In this document: one piece after another, positions 52,127 through 62,154 of the stretch
How positions within the stretch are numbered: position 1 is the first letter of the stretch
Layout of the letters: every line of letters begins with the position of its first letter
Notes under the pieces: model-generated
Told to the model about the DNA's origin: nothing
What the model saw: the letters and a program-made list of their open reading frames with translations, nothing else
Database searches by the model: none
Program-made: the position numbers and the translations under genes
Source: Beijerinckia sp. 28-YEA-48
Lineage (GTDB): Bacteria > Pseudomonadota > Alphaproteobacteria > Rhizobiales > Beijerinckiaceae
Assembly (NCBI RefSeq): GCF_900104955.1
Contig: NZ_FNSI01000002.1
Coordinates: 62,001-126,000 of the forward strand
Direction of reading: 5' to 3'
Length of the DNA stretch: 64,000 bases

Positions 52127-53095
52127 ATGTGCTTATCACTTCGGCATACGGCCCTCGCGGCTGCATTTCTCCTGCACATCATCGCAAGTCCGGCAAATGC
52201 TCAACAGCAAACCGTACGCCTCTTCGTCGGCCTTCCCGCTGGCGGATCGGTCGACGTGCTGGCCCGGTTGCTCGCCGATAAACTGCAGGCGAGCCTGGGC
52301 AAGAGTGTAATCGTCGAAAATCGGCCAGGCGCATCGGCACGTATTGCCGTACAGGCCGTCAAATCGTCCCCGCCCGATGGCAGTGCCCTCTTGGTCACGC
52401 CCGGCGCCATTGTTCATCTCTATCCGCACGTCTTCAAAAATCTCGGCTACGACCCCTTCAAAGATCTGACGCCGATCTCGAAGCTGGTGACCTGGGACTT
52501 CGGCTTCGCCGTACCCGCCAATTCCTCCATCAAGACGGTGCGGGATTTTATCGATGCCGCAAAAGCCAACCCGAAAGCCGCCTTCTACGGCTCGCCGTCG
52601 AGCGGCAGCCCGCAACATCTGCTCGGCGTGCAGATGGCCAGCGTACTCGGCGTACCCCTGCAACATGTCTGGTTCAAAGGCGCTGCCGATGCCGTCAATG
52701 CGCTGTTGAGCGATGCCGTGCCTTCGGCCGTGCTGGCGCTCGGTGATCTGAGCCAACAGCATAAAGCTGGCACGCTCCGCGTTCTGGCAACGTTTAGCAA
52801 GGAACGCTCCATCCTCATGCCCGACGTGCCGACGATGACGGAACTCGGCTATCCGGAGCTACAGGCGACGGGCGGGGTTGCCTTCTACGGTCCAGGAGGC
52901 ATGAGCCGCGAGCTTAGTGAAAGCCTGAGCCGAGCAGCTCAGGCCGCACTGGATGATCCCATTGTGAAAGATCGCATCCAAAAGATGGATATCATCCCAG
53001 TCAGCAGCACGTCGAGGGAATTGCAGGAGTATGATCTTCGCGAACTCGATCGCTGGCACGACAGCGCCAAGGCATCCGGCTTTTTCGCCGACTAA
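52127..53095 (+). CDS. Bug/TctC-family periplasmic binding protein
   Basis: 322-residue TTT-family receptor with a signal peptide (ALAAAFLLHIIASPANAQ), mature QTVRLFVGLPAGGSVDVLAR, VIVENRPGASARIAV, and HVWFKGAADAVNALLSDAVP. GAGGGAG precedes the ATG. Lies between the MHS carrier and the amidohydrolase; no TctAB. Third orphan Bug protein of the window. A weak hairpin (GACTGG/CCAGTC, 52054-52079) separates it from the carrier. Confidence 0.88.
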   Translation: MCLSLRHTALAAAFLLHIIASPANAQQQTVRLFVGLPAGGSVDVLARLLADKLQASLGKSVIVENRPGASARIAVQAVKSSPPDGSALLVTPGAIVHLYPHVFKNLGYDPFKDLTPISKLVTWDFGFAVPANSSIKTVRDFIDAAKANPKAAFYGSPSSGSPQHLLGVQMASVLGVPLQHVWFKGAADAVNALLSDAVPSAVLALGDLSQQHKAGTLRVLATFSKERSILMPDVPTMTELGYPELQATGGVAFYGPGGMSRELSESLSRAAQAALDDPIVKDRIQKMDIIPVSSTSRELQEYDLRELDRWHDSAKASGFFAD

Positions 53096-53215
53096 TGTCG
53101 CGATCCGCCTTGTGGACAGCGCCAGACCGTCTTTCTGCGTTTTGGGCTTGGCGAACGTGCGCCGCGCTCCCATAAGTTTGCTCACCTGATACAAGCCAAC
53201 CTGACTGAGTGAGAC

Positions 53216-54913
53216 ATGTCCGACGCCATTCGCCATTCCGCCTCCGAAGCCGCTTTCCTCGACGGCAATATCATTCTGCCCAATGGACAAGCGCGCGCGC
53301 TGTTAACGCGTGGATCGCGGATCGCCGCCATTGGCTCGGTCGCGGAGATCCGGCAAGCCATGGCGGCAAACGCCCGGGTGATCGATCTCAAAAATCGCAC
53401 GGTGATCGCCGGTCTCATCGATGGCCATGCCCATATGGATCGCGAAGGCATGAAGAGCATCCTGCCACCGCTCGCCGATGCGACCAGTGTTGAACAGGTG
53501 GTGGATAAGATCGCGGCACTTGCAGCAACCAGACAGCCGGGCGAGTGGATCGTCACCAATCCGCTCGGCCTACCGCCCACCTTCGACAACTTGCCGGGTA
53601 CGCTTGCCGAGAAACGCTATCCGAACCGCTGGGACCTCGACCGCGCTGCTCCTGATAATCCAGTCTACATCCGCTCCATCTGGGGTTATTGGCGCCCGTC
53701 CCTGCCGCTGGTGTCCGTCGCCAACAGCGCCGCCCTGAAATTGGCCGGCATTACCCGCGACAGCAAGGCGCCGGTGGAAAGCGTCCAGATCGGTGTAGAT
53801 CCCTCGACCAGTGAACCGGACGGCATCTTCTATGAATGGAACAAGATGCCGGTGGTTGAACATACGCTGATGCGCAGCGCCCCGAATTTTACGCGTGATC
53901 AACGCATTGCGGGACTGCGGGAGTCGATGCGCATCTACAATAGCTTCGGTACGACCGGTGTATTTGAAGGCCACGGTGCGTCGACGGATGTTATCGCCAC
54001 CTACAAACATCTGCGTGCCAGCAATGCGTTGACTGTCCGCGCCGGTTTGATGTTCAGTCCGGCCTGGCGCTCCTCAAATCTGGCCGATTGCGTTGATGTT
54101 CTGAAATCGTGGGGCCAGTGGCTCGCCGGGCGAGGCCTCGGTGACGAATGGCTGCGCGTGCAGGGCATGTTCTGCGAGGCGGACGACTCACCTGAGCAAA
54201 AGTTGCGCGCCGCCGCTTTCCCGCAGACCGGCTGGGCGGGCTTTCACTGCTCGGCCTTGCCGGAAACGATCCTGCAGCCGTTGCTCGTCGAAGCGGCGCG
54301 CGCCGGCATTCGCGTCACCGGCATCTGGCCCAGCAACTTGCGCCTTTTCGCTGAGGTTGACAAAATCGCTCCCATTGCCGGGCAACGCTGGGTCCTCGGC
54401 CATATCATGAGCTTGGACGCGGACGACATTCGCCTGATCAAGGATCTTGGCCTTGTCATCACCACGCACACCAGCGCTTTTCTCTACAAGCAGGGTTTGC
54501 AGCAGAAGGCGACACTGGGCCAGGCACGCGAAAGCGAGATCGTGCCACTGCGAGCCCTAATCGATGCGGGCGTTCCCGTATCTCTCGGCAGCGACAACGT
54601 TCCTCCGACCCTATTCGCCTCGATCGGCCACTGCATCTCACGGCGCGAACGCAGCGGCGCTATCGTGGCTGCCGACCAGGCGATCAGCCGTCGTGAAGCC
54701 CTTCACTGCGCGACGGCAGGCGGTGCCTATCTCACGTTCGAGGAAGACGAACGCGGCACGCTGGAAGTCGGCAAGCTCGCCGACTTCGCCGTGCTCTCCG
54801 AGAATCTCCTCACCTGTCCCGAAGATCGGATTGGTCATATCCTTGCCGACATGACCGTAGTCGGCGGCGCGGTCGTCTATGAGCGGGCGATAGCGCAACC
54901 ACATGCAAGTTGA
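53216..54913 (+). CDS. Amidohydrolase family 3 protein (YtcJ-like)
   Basis: 565-residue metal-dependent amidohydrolase. IDGHAHMDREG (HxH), WAGFHCSALPE, RWVLGHIMSLD and LGSDNVPPT (Asp) mark the metal site; the C-terminal LEVGKLADFAVLSENLLTCP is typical of the YtcJ group. Cytoplasmic (no signal). Group members hydrolyse or deaminate N-heterocyclic and amide compounds, but few are characterised. The GAG ribosome-binding site and ATG lie 121 bases after the Bug gene. Likely acts on the compound imported by the two carriers. Confidence 0.85.
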   Translation: MSDAIRHSASEAAFLDGNIILPNGQARALLTRGSRIAAIGSVAEIRQAMAANARVIDLKNRTVIAGLIDGHAHMDREGMKSILPPLADATSVEQVVDKIAALAATRQPGEWIVTNPLGLPPTFDNLPGTLAEKRYPNRWDLDRAAPDNPVYIRSIWGYWRPSLPLVSVANSAALKLAGITRDSKAPVESVQIGVDPSTSEPDGIFYEWNKMPVVEHTLMRSAPNFTRDQRIAGLRESMRIYNSFGTTGVFEGHGASTDVIATYKHLRASNALTVRAGLMFSPAWRSSNLADCVDVLKSWGQWLAGRGLGDEWLRVQGMFCEADDSPEQKLRAAAFPQTGWAGFHCSALPETILQPLLVEAARAGIRVTGIWPSNLRLFAEVDKIAPIAGQRWVLGHIMSLDADDIRLIKDLGLVITTHTSAFLYKQGLQQKATLGQARESEIVPLRALIDAGVPVSLGSDNVPPTLFASIGHCISRRERSGAIVAADQAISRREALHCATAGGAYLTFEEDERGTLEVGKLADFAVLSENLLTCPEDRIGHILADMTVVGGAVVYERAIAQPHAS

Positions 54914-55027
54914 GTTCTAATCGACTGTCCAGCAAGTACGCGATCAGAATAAATTTCTTAGACTGCCGAGAGCAAGAATGTAGCGCTTATGCTGCTTATA
55001 CTCCAGTCTGTAACAACGCTGTCGCTT

Positions 55028-57220
55028 CTAAGTTTGCACGTCCTTACGAGACGACTGGGTGGAAATGCTGGTTGCGTTCTGGTGAGCACACACAGCCCGA
55101 CGTTCCACGACCTCTCGATTTCCCTTAAGCACCTTGAAAAGCGTGTCTTTGCCGTCCCGCCAGAAGCGGATATCGAAGCTTTTCTTTCCCAGTCTCAGGT
55201 CAGTCAATGTTATGTCCAGCAGCCAGTCAGGCAGCGCGGGATCGACATATAATTTGCCCCGCGGTGCGTCCTGCTCGAGACCCAACATTGCCTGCAATAG
55301 CATGAATGGAGATCCGGCGGCCCAGGCCTGTGGCACGTTGGCACCAAGATACTGCACCGGAAAATTTGTGGGGTCGCGTTGTAAACCGGCATATAGCTCC
55401 GGCAATTGGTTCAGCAGGAAATAGCGCGCGGCTCCGCTGATATCGCGTGCCACCTTTGCCGCCTCCGCCGCAAAGCCGTAACGGCGCATGCCGAATGCTA
55501 TCAGCGAATTGTCATGCGGCCAAACCGCCCCGGTTTGGTAATTGTACGGATTGAACGAAGGATGATTCGCCGACAGCGTTCGAATGCCCCAGCCGCTCCA
55601 CATATCTTTTTGCATCAGCCGCTTGACCACGATGGCTGCACGTTCCGGCGCGATGATGCCTGACCACAGGCAGTGGCCGACATTGGAGGTCACCGATAGA
55701 ACCTTTTTCTTGTCACCATCCAATGCATAGGCATAGAAGCCCGTTTTCTCATCCCAGAAGTCATCGTTGAACTTCTTGAACAGCGCCGCCGCTTTTTTTC
55801 GCAGCGCATTGGCGCGTCGTCTGTTCCCCAGTTCGTCGTAGATCTCGGCCATCCGCAGCCACGCGTCATAAACATAGCCCTGTAATTCGCATAACGCTTT
55901 GGGCCCGCGGACCAGCGAGCCGTCGGCATACATGACGGCATCTCCAGAATCCTTCCACGACATGTTCTCATAGCCAGCGGTCGATCGCGTCTGGTATTCT
56001 TGGAAACCGTCGCCGTCTCGATCGCCGTATTTGTCGATCCAGGTAAGGCAGGCCTCGGCGTTGGGCAGTTGGCGTTTTATGAGCGCGGCATCGCCGGTGG
56101 CGCGCCAGGCAGCGTGCAGCGCTACAAGATATAGAGGCGTCGCATCTGCGGTGCCGTAGTAAGGGGTGTGTGGGATCAACTTGAAATGTGCCAGCTCGCC
56201 ATAACGCAGCTCGTGCAATATTTTCCCGGGCTCGGCGTCGCGGTAGTCGTCGCGCTGTGTCGCCTGATATCGCCCCAGGACTTCCAGTGCTCCGGCCGCG
56301 AACTCCGGATAGACGATCATCGTCTGCAAAGAGACGATAAGGGTATCGCGGCCAAACAACGCCAGGAACCACGGCAATCCGGCGGCCGGTACAAACACCA
56401 TATGATCCGTACCCTGCAACGGAAGCCGCAAGGCCGCCATATCCTGTATACCCTGACTATAGCAGCGATAGAACTCCTCATTGCTGGAGGTAATTTTCAA
56501 AACCGTACGCTGCCATTCGTCCATCTTGTCGGCATGGTCCGATGGTCCGTGATGGCATTCCTTCGGGCCCCGAATAAGTTTCGAGCCGTCCACTAGGCCA
56601 TAAATGAGGCAACGATGCCAGGCTTGCCCGGGCTTCAGCGCGATATCGAAACTCAGACGCCCGTTGGCGTTCACCGTCGGCTTGCCCACTCCCTCGCTCG
56701 TGCGGATGATCACTTCCCGACAAAAATCCTTATTGCGATAGGTGATACGGAGTATCTCCCGCTTGGCTGACCACGCGGTGGTGATGCGGCCTCGCCGAAC
56801 GATGTCCTCACCCTTCACCTCGAAAATGTCAGCGAAATCAGCGCGGATCGCGATCTCCAGGTTGAAACGTACTGGCTGCTGACTGTTGTTGGTGATGTCG
56901 AGGTCTTCATGCAGTCCGCCATCGATATGACGGCCGATCACCAAGCCCAGTGTACGCGCCGCGATCGGGCCACCTTCGGTTACGAACGCGCCGTTGGTCA
57001 GGAATATCCGCGCCGCGTGGGGAGCAACGGCGCCGCCGTTCAGCAAGTCCCACGGTTCGCCGTTGGCATAGATCGCCCAAGCACTGATGACCCTCGTATC
57101 GCGGAAATATAGACCGCGTTTGCTGGGCCAGTTGATCTGGCCGTCGGGCTCGGTCACCAAAACCGTGTGCCCCTGATGGATCGCGATCTGGTCTGGGCCA
57201 ACCTGAACCCTGAACGCCAT
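55028..57220 (-). CDS. Glycogen-debranching enzyme (amylo-alpha-1,6-glucosidase type)
   Basis: About 730 residues from ATG 57220 (MAFRVQVGPDQIAIHQG); the open frame extends 28 codons further. N-terminal GDE beta-sandwich domain (GQINWPSKRGLYFRDTRVIS), then an (alpha/alpha)6 glucosidase domain with GLPWFLALFGRDTLIVSLQT and DSGDAVMYADGSLVRGPKAL, and GAVWPHDNSLIAFGM. It would remove alpha-1,6 branches in storage glucan or process related oligosaccharides. Cytoplasmic. Forms the left edge of a carbohydrate block that is divergent here from zwf. Confidence 0.85.
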   Translation of the reverse strand: MAFRVQVGPDQIAIHQGHTVLVTEPDGQINWPSKRGLYFRDTRVISAWAIYANGEPWDLLNGGAVAPHAARIFLTNGAFVTEGGPIAARTLGLVIGRHIDGGLHEDLDITNNSQQPVRFNLEIAIRADFADIFEVKGEDIVRRGRITTAWSAKREILRITYRNKDFCREVIIRTSEGVGKPTVNANGRLSFDIALKPGQAWHRCLIYGLVDGSKLIRGPKECHHGPSDHADKMDEWQRTVLKITSSNEEFYRCYSQGIQDMAALRLPLQGTDHMVFVPAAGLPWFLALFGRDTLIVSLQTMIVYPEFAAGALEVLGRYQATQRDDYRDAEPGKILHELRYGELAHFKLIPHTPYYGTADATPLYLVALHAAWRATGDAALIKRQLPNAEACLTWIDKYGDRDGDGFQEYQTRSTAGYENMSWKDSGDAVMYADGSLVRGPKALCELQGYVYDAWLRMAEIYDELGNRRRANALRKKAAALFKKFNDDFWDEKTGFYAYALDGDKKKVLSVTSNVGHCLWSGIIAPERAAIVVKRLMQKDMWSGWGIRTLSANHPSFNPYNYQTGAVWPHDNSLIAFGMRRYGFAAEAAKVARDISGAARYFLLNQLPELYAGLQRDPTNFPVQYLGANVPQAWAAGSPFMLLQAMLGLEQDAPRGKLYVDPALPDWLLDITLTDLRLGKKSFDIRFWRDGKDTLFKVLKGNREVVERRAVCAHQNATSISTQSSRKDVQT

Positions 57221-57756
57221 GCGCGCAATCCTTCTCGAAGCTACCCGTTCACGGCCACTGAAGACCGGCGTCTTTGACGTCGCAAATCCAGCAAGGCCTC
57301 CCACATGCTGATTAAAGGGAGGACTGCGATCGAATCCGGATACTCAAATCGCGCTTATCTTATCGCCAAGATGTTCCCTATCGCAGGCTTGGAAACTAAA
57401 CTTCTTTACAGGCAAACCCAGTCGGATTCGGGAGTTGGTTAAACAGCACGATAGCCGGATCTAAGTAGTTTCCGAGTCTGCTACTGCAGACGCCCCAATG
57501 TTTATCATATTTCCGTCGCCTGGGCCGGAACTTTAAGGCGTAGGCGTAAGTTCAACTGTCGGTACAGGGACGACATATGTCGATCGAGGCCGATCGAGGA
57601 TCTCCTGCTAAAATTTGAATTTACGCCGAAAAATGTGCTCGGTCACGCGCTTCGAGCTTCGGCGGTCACATTGAAGGCAACGGTCCTATCCACCCCTTGG
57701 CGAAAGCCAAGAAGTCGCAACGACGAGCATCCGCGCAAGAGGCAGCGGAGTAGCGC
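57221..57756. promoter_or_regulatory. Divergent control region, debranching enzyme to zwf
   Basis: 536 bases without a gene; more AT-rich than the coding DNA. It must carry promoters for both operons. An EcfG-like element for the zwf direction is listed separately. No riboswitch or small gene is recognised. Confidence 0.45.
57527..57552 (+). promoter_or_regulatory. EcfG (general stress) sigma-like promoter upstream of zwf
   Basis: GGAAC (57527-57531), then 17 bases, then AGTT (57549-57552). Alphaproteobacterial EcfG promoters follow GGAAC-N16/17-CGTT, so this differs by one base. It lies 205 bases before zwf. Stress control of a glycogen/pentose-phosphate operon would be sensible, but the match is short. 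Confidence 0.35.
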
Positions 57757-59364
57757 ATGCCAGGCAACCGTTCAGGTCCGGCCCCGCCGGTGACAGCGTC
57801 TCCACCGCAACGCCAGCTCAGCCAAGCTGATCCCTGTGCCATGGTGATTTTCGGCGCTACTGGTGATCTGACCAAGCGGCTCGTCATACCAGCGCTTTAT
57901 AATCTCGCCCGCACCAAGCTGCTGCCGGAAAAGTTTGCGCTGATCGGTGTAGCTCGGTCGGCAGGAACCGTCGAAAGCTGGAGGCATCATCTTTACGACA
58001 CGCTGAAAAGCTTTGTCGGCAATATGGCGACGGAGTTCAATGTTGATCACATTGACGAGGTTGCGTGGAAGCAACTTTCCGACAAGATGTCCTATGTCCA
58101 GGGCGACCTGACCAAGCCTGAATTGTACGAGACACTTCGCGGCAGCCTTGACGAAGCCGAAAAGGTGCACGGCACGGCGGCCAATGTCGTCTTCTATCTC
58201 GCGGTTGCCGATAGGCTCTTCGGCACGGTGGTAGACCAGCTCGGCAAAGCGAAGCTCACCAATCAAGATGAGCATCAAACCGATAAGCGCAAGTTCTGGC
58301 GACGCGTCGTGATCGAGAAACCGTTCGGTCATAGCCTAGACTCAGCGCGCGAATTGAATGAGCGCATCAAGCGCACACTGAGCGAAGACCAGATCTTCCG
58401 GATCGATCACTTTCTTGGAAAGGAAACGGTCCAGAGTATTATGGCCTTCCGTTTCGCCAATGGGTTGTTTGAGCCGATCTGGAATCGTGATCGGATCGAT
58501 CATGTGCAGATCACTGTGGCTGAGACCGTTGGCGTGGAGGAGCGCGGCACGTTCTACGAGGCGACCGGTGCACTGCGCGACATGGTCCCGAACCACGTGT
58601 TTTCTCTGATTTCAATGGTGGCCATGGACCCACCGACCGGATTCGGTGCTGCCGCTATTCGCAACAAGAAGGCGGAGGTACTGGCCTCAATGCCTGTCGC
58701 TCGGCCGCAATGCGCTGTGCGCGGCCAGTATGGCGCCGGCACAATACTGGGCAAGGAAGTAAAAGCCTATCGGCAAGAGCCTGATGTGGCTTCGGATTCG
58801 AAGGTGGAAACCTACATCGCCATGGCGCTTGAGATCGACAACTGGCGATGGGCCGGAGTGCCTTTTTATATCCGTACCGGCAAGCACCTGTCGCAACGCC
58901 TTACGGAGATCGCAATCTGCTTCAAGCAGGCGCCTTACGCGTCATTCAAGGATACACCCGTCGGCTCTTTGCGGCCCAATTGGCTGATCCTGACCATTTC
59001 CCCAAACGAAGGGATTTCCCTACAACTTGAGATCAAACGTCCCGGCCCAGTGGTTGACCTTGCTGCTGTTAAAATGGACTTTCGATATACCGACTGGTTC
59101 CCCGAGGAGCCAAATGTTGGATACGAAACGTTGATCTATGACGTGATGATCGGCGATCCCACTTTATTTATGCGGGCAGACATGGTGGAGGAAACTTGGC
59201 GCATCGTGCAGCCAGTTCTTGATGCATGGGCCGCAGACCGCATGACAGTGTTACCGACCTATCCCGCAGGAAGCTCTGGACCGAGCGAAGCGGACGCGCT
59301 TTTGAAGAGCGATAACCGTCACTGGCGAAACATCGATGGAACTGACGCAGGAAGCTCTTCATGA
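57757..59364 (+). CDS. zwf: Glucose-6-phosphate 1-dehydrogenase
   Basis: 535 residues. NADP-binding FGATGDLTKRLVIPALYNL lies near residue 32, the substrate motif RIDHFLGKETVQ at about 213-224, and EKPFGHSLDSARELN precedes it. It oxidises glucose-6-phosphate to 6-phosphogluconolactone, feeding the pentose-phosphate and Entner-Doudoroff routes with NADPH. A proline-rich N-terminal extension of about 25 residues precedes the domain. GCGGAG precedes the ATG. It overlaps the first HAD gene by four bases. No pgl or edd is adjacent, so it may be a second copy. Confidence 0.93.
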   Translation: MPGNRSGPAPPVTASPPQRQLSQADPCAMVIFGATGDLTKRLVIPALYNLARTKLLPEKFALIGVARSAGTVESWRHHLYDTLKSFVGNMATEFNVDHIDEVAWKQLSDKMSYVQGDLTKPELYETLRGSLDEAEKVHGTAANVVFYLAVADRLFGTVVDQLGKAKLTNQDEHQTDKRKFWRRVVIEKPFGHSLDSARELNERIKRTLSEDQIFRIDHFLGKETVQSIMAFRFANGLFEPIWNRDRIDHVQITVAETVGVEERGTFYEATGALRDMVPNHVFSLISMVAMDPPTGFGAAAIRNKKAEVLASMPVARPQCAVRGQYGAGTILGKEVKAYRQEPDVASDSKVETYIAMALEIDNWRWAGVPFYIRTGKHLSQRLTEIAICFKQAPYASFKDTPVGSLRPNWLILTISPNEGISLQLEIKRPGPVVDLAAVKMDFRYTDWFPEEPNVGYETLIYDVMIGDPTLFMRADMVEETWRIVQPVLDAWAADRMTVLPTYPAGSSGPSEADALLKSDNRHWRNIDGTDAGSSS

Positions 59365-60233
59365 TAACGCATAAGCGAACTCCCTCGCCTAAAATTTCCG
59401 CCGTTGTGTCGGACGTCGATGGAACGCTGGTGGCCGACGATAAGACTTTGACAACGCGTGCCCGGTCAGCCGTTGCAAAGCTACATGCCAGCGGCGTCAT
59501 ATTTGGCGTCATCAGCGCCCGGCCACCACGCGGCCTGTTCATGCTTGTCGAGCCTCTCAAAATTAAGACGCCGTTGATCGGGTTCAATGGTGGGATGTTG
59601 ACGGACCCAGATCTTAGGATAATCGTGGAGCATCCGCTGCCCCCCGACGTCGCCCATCGTGCGGTCGAACAGCTCGATATGCTCGGCGCGCAGGTATGGG
59701 TTTTTAGTGATCGGGATTGGCTGCTGCGCGATCCTGAGGAGCCCTATGCCGCGCTCGAGCAACGTACCGTTGGCTTCCGACCGACAGTCGTCGACGATTT
59801 TGGATCCGCGCTTAATTCCGCGTCGAAGATCGTCGGTGTCAGCAGGGATTCCGCGCTCCTTACAAAATGTGAGGCTGATGTCTCAGCCCTGCTCGCCGGC
59901 CAAGTCTCTGTCGTGCGTTCGCAGACTTACTACCTCGACATTACACACCTGCTAGCGAACAAGGGTGCGGCGCTATCGGAATTCGCGAAGCTGTCAGCCA
60001 TTCCGCTGGCGGAAATCGCCGTCATTGGTGACGGTAGCAATGACGTCACGATGTTTGAAAGGAGTGGTCTGAGTATTGCCATGGGAAATGCTGCACCGGC
60101 GGTGCAGCGGGCTGCGGATTTTGTGACCAATAGCAATGGTGACGATGGATTTGCCAATGCGATCGAGAGATTCGTCCTCGGGGGCCATCGTTCCGACGCT
60201 TCGGTGGGAGCCGGTGGAGGAATAAACGTATGA
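59361..60233 (+). CDS. HAD-superfamily Cof-type phosphatase (copy 1)
   Basis: 290-residue HAD subclass IIB hydrolase. Motif I is DVDGTLV, motif II ISARPP, motif III Lys in ANKGAAL, and motif IV IGDGSNDVTMF. The C2 cap lies between motifs II and III. Substrate probably a sugar phosphate. Overlaps zwf and the next HAD gene by four bases each. The tail (VGAGGGINV) is glycine-rich. Confidence 0.9.
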   Translation: MITHKRTPSPKISAVVSDVDGTLVADDKTLTTRARSAVAKLHASGVIFGVISARPPRGLFMLVEPLKIKTPLIGFNGGMLTDPDLRIIVEHPLPPDVAHRAVEQLDMLGAQVWVFSDRDWLLRDPEEPYAALEQRTVGFRPTVVDDFGSALNSASKIVGVSRDSALLTKCEADVSALLAGQVSVVRSQTYYLDITHLLANKGAALSEFAKLSAIPLAEIAVIGDGSNDVTMFERSGLSIAMGNAAPAVQRAADFVTNSNGDDGFANAIERFVLGGHRSDASVGAGGGINV

Positions 60234-61066
60234 CAGACTCTGCTCGCGCTGCGGCGAAAATTGCGCTTGTCCTCGCCGATGTTGACGGCACTCTTCTTAC
60301 CCCGGAGAAAGTGCTGACCTCCGAGGCGGTGATGGCCGTGAAGGACCTTCAATCCGCAGGCATCGTGTTTGCCATCACCAGCGGCAGGCCGCCGCGCGGA
60401 ATGGCAATGTTGATCGATCCGTTGGCGCTGCGAACTCCTATAGCCGGCTTCAATGGCGGCATCTTTGTCAAACCTGACTTCTCGGTCATCGACAGCCACA
60501 CGCTTGATCCCACTGCAGCAAAACAGACTCTGAAACTCTTTCTCGATCAGGGACTAGATGCATGGGTTTATACGAAAACAGATTGGCTGATCCGCGACCA
60601 GAATGCGCCGCATGTTGCGCGGGAAACCTGGACGGTCAAGTTCAATGCTAGGATCGTGTCCGCCTTCACCGATTCGGATTTAGCGGATGCGGTGAAGATC
60701 GTTGGGGTTTCTGATGATCTTGGCCGGGTCGCAGCCTGCGAGAAGCTGGCGCAGAGCGTACTCGACGGTGAAGTTAGTGCGACACGCTCGCAGCCGTACT
60801 ATCTCGACGTCACCCATCCGCAAGCCAACAAAGGTGCGGTCGTGACAAACCTTTCTAAATTTCTGGACATTCCTCCCGAGCATATCGCCACGATCGGGGA
60901 CATGCCTAATGACGTTCTCATGTTTCGCAAGAGCGGATTTTCCATCGCTATGGGAAACTCAAGCGACGATGTTAAGGCACAGGCGAATGCGGTCACCGAC
61001 AGCAACGAGGACGAAGGTTTTGCCAAGGCGCTGCGGAAATTTGTCCTCCGCTCGGTAGATACTTGA
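60230..61066 (+). CDS. HAD-superfamily Cof-type phosphatase (copy 2)
   Basis: 278-residue paralogue of the preceding gene with the same order of motifs: DVDGTLL, TSGRPPRGMAML, ANKGAVV and IGDMPNDVLMF. Shared cap segments (TPIAGFNGG against TPLIGFNGG; RSQPYYLD against RSQTYYLD) point to a tandem duplication. It may dephosphorylate a sugar phosphate of the pentose-phosphate branch, or form a heterodimer with copy 1. Confidence 0.9.
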   Translation: MTDSARAAAKIALVLADVDGTLLTPEKVLTSEAVMAVKDLQSAGIVFAITSGRPPRGMAMLIDPLALRTPIAGFNGGIFVKPDFSVIDSHTLDPTAAKQTLKLFLDQGLDAWVYTKTDWLIRDQNAPHVARETWTVKFNARIVSAFTDSDLADAVKIVGVSDDLGRVAACEKLAQSVLDGEVSATRSQPYYLDVTHPQANKGAVVTNLSKFLDIPPEHIATIGDMPNDVLMFRKSGFSIAMGNSSDDVKAQANAVTDSNEDEGFAKALRKFVLRSVDT

Positions 61067-61166
61067 TCCCGGGAGGTCTGCTGCGATCCAACAGGCTGCC
61101 TGCGGCGCGGATTAACGAAGCCGATGTCACATGGGGCCGATCTACGGGCCCGACAGGAGGAAGATG

Positions 61167-62090
61167 ATGAGACCGCGCGTAAAGGAAATCCTGGGCTGGT
61201 ATGGTGCAGACAATCCCGGGACGCTGACAAACCTCGCGAAACTGTTGAACCACGGCCGGCTGGCGGGCACCGGGAAGCTGGTCATTCTACCGGTCGATCA
61301 GGGGTTCGAACACGGGCCGGCACGTTCGTTCGCGCCCAATCCGCCGGCTTACGATCCGCGTTATCATTTCGAACTCGCGATCGAAGCCGGCTGCAATGCC
61401 TATGCGGCCCCGCTCGGTTTTCTGGAGGCGGGAGCGCGAGATTTTGCGGGAGAAATCCCGCTCATTCTCAAAGCGAACAACAATGACAGCCTGCGGGATG
61501 AAAAAGATCCAAACCAGGCCCTGACGGGAAGTGTGCAAGACGCGCTTCGTCTTGGTTGCAGCGCTATCGGATACACCATCTATCCAGGATCGGTACACGA
61601 GCTTGAGATGTACGAGCAGCTTCGTGCGTCCGCCGAGGAAGCGAAGCGCAACGGGCTCGTGGTTGTCGTCTGGTCATATCCGCGCGGGTCGGGCCTGAAC
61701 CAGGAGGGGGAAACAGCGATCGACGTAGTTGGTTATGCCGTCCAGATCGCAGCTCAACTCGGGGCGCATATCATCAAGGTAAAGCTACCAACGGCGCACA
61801 TCGAGCAGGAAGCAGCTCGAAAGGTCTATAACGAACGGCGCATTCCGATCGCAACCCTGGCTGAGCGGGTTCGTCATGTGGTCGATTGTGCTTTCGCAGG
61901 CCGCCGTATCGTCATCTTCTCCGGGGGAGCCGCCATCTTTGATGATGACAAATTGCTCGATGAAATTCGCGCTATCCATTCTGGAGGCGGGTTTGGCTCT
62001 ATCATTGGCCGCAATTCGTTCCAACGCCCCAAGGAGGCGGCGCTCCGAATGCTGGGAGAGGTCATAGATATCTACGCAGCCGCAGCCTAG
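61167..62090 (+). CDS. fbaB: Class I fructose-bisphosphate aldolase, DhnA/FbaB type
   Basis: 307 residues from ATG 61167, six bases after AGGAGG (adjacent ATG 61164 possible). The archaeal-type class I family shows ILPVDQGFEHGPARSF, LILKANNNDSL, GLVVVVWSYPRGS, and the Schiff-base Lys region HIIKVKLPTAH. C-terminal phosphate loop: IIGRNSFQRP. It cleaves or forms fructose-1,6-bisphosphate in the cytoplasm. Last gene of the carbohydrate block, 100 bases after HAD copy 2. Confidence 0.9.
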   Translation: MRPRVKEILGWYGADNPGTLTNLAKLLNHGRLAGTGKLVILPVDQGFEHGPARSFAPNPPAYDPRYHFELAIEAGCNAYAAPLGFLEAGARDFAGEIPLILKANNNDSLRDEKDPNQALTGSVQDALRLGCSAIGYTIYPGSVHELEMYEQLRASAEEAKRNGLVVVVWSYPRGSGLNQEGETAIDVVGYAVQIAAQLGAHIIKVKLPTAHIEQEAARKVYNERRIPIATLAERVRHVVDCAFAGRRIVIFSGGAAIFDDDKLLDEIRAIHSGGGFGSIIGRNSFQRPKEAALRMLGEVIDIYAAAA

Positions 62091-62154
62091 TAGCATCAGG
62101 CTCCGCGAGCGCTGACATACTATGCCACGGCATGGAACGACCAGAAAATCCGGT

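Noticed and set aside
57221-57526. EcfG-type promoter toward the debranching enzyme
   Set aside because: A GTTCC is present near 57371 on the needed strand, but no matching AAC-type partner lies at 16-17 bases.
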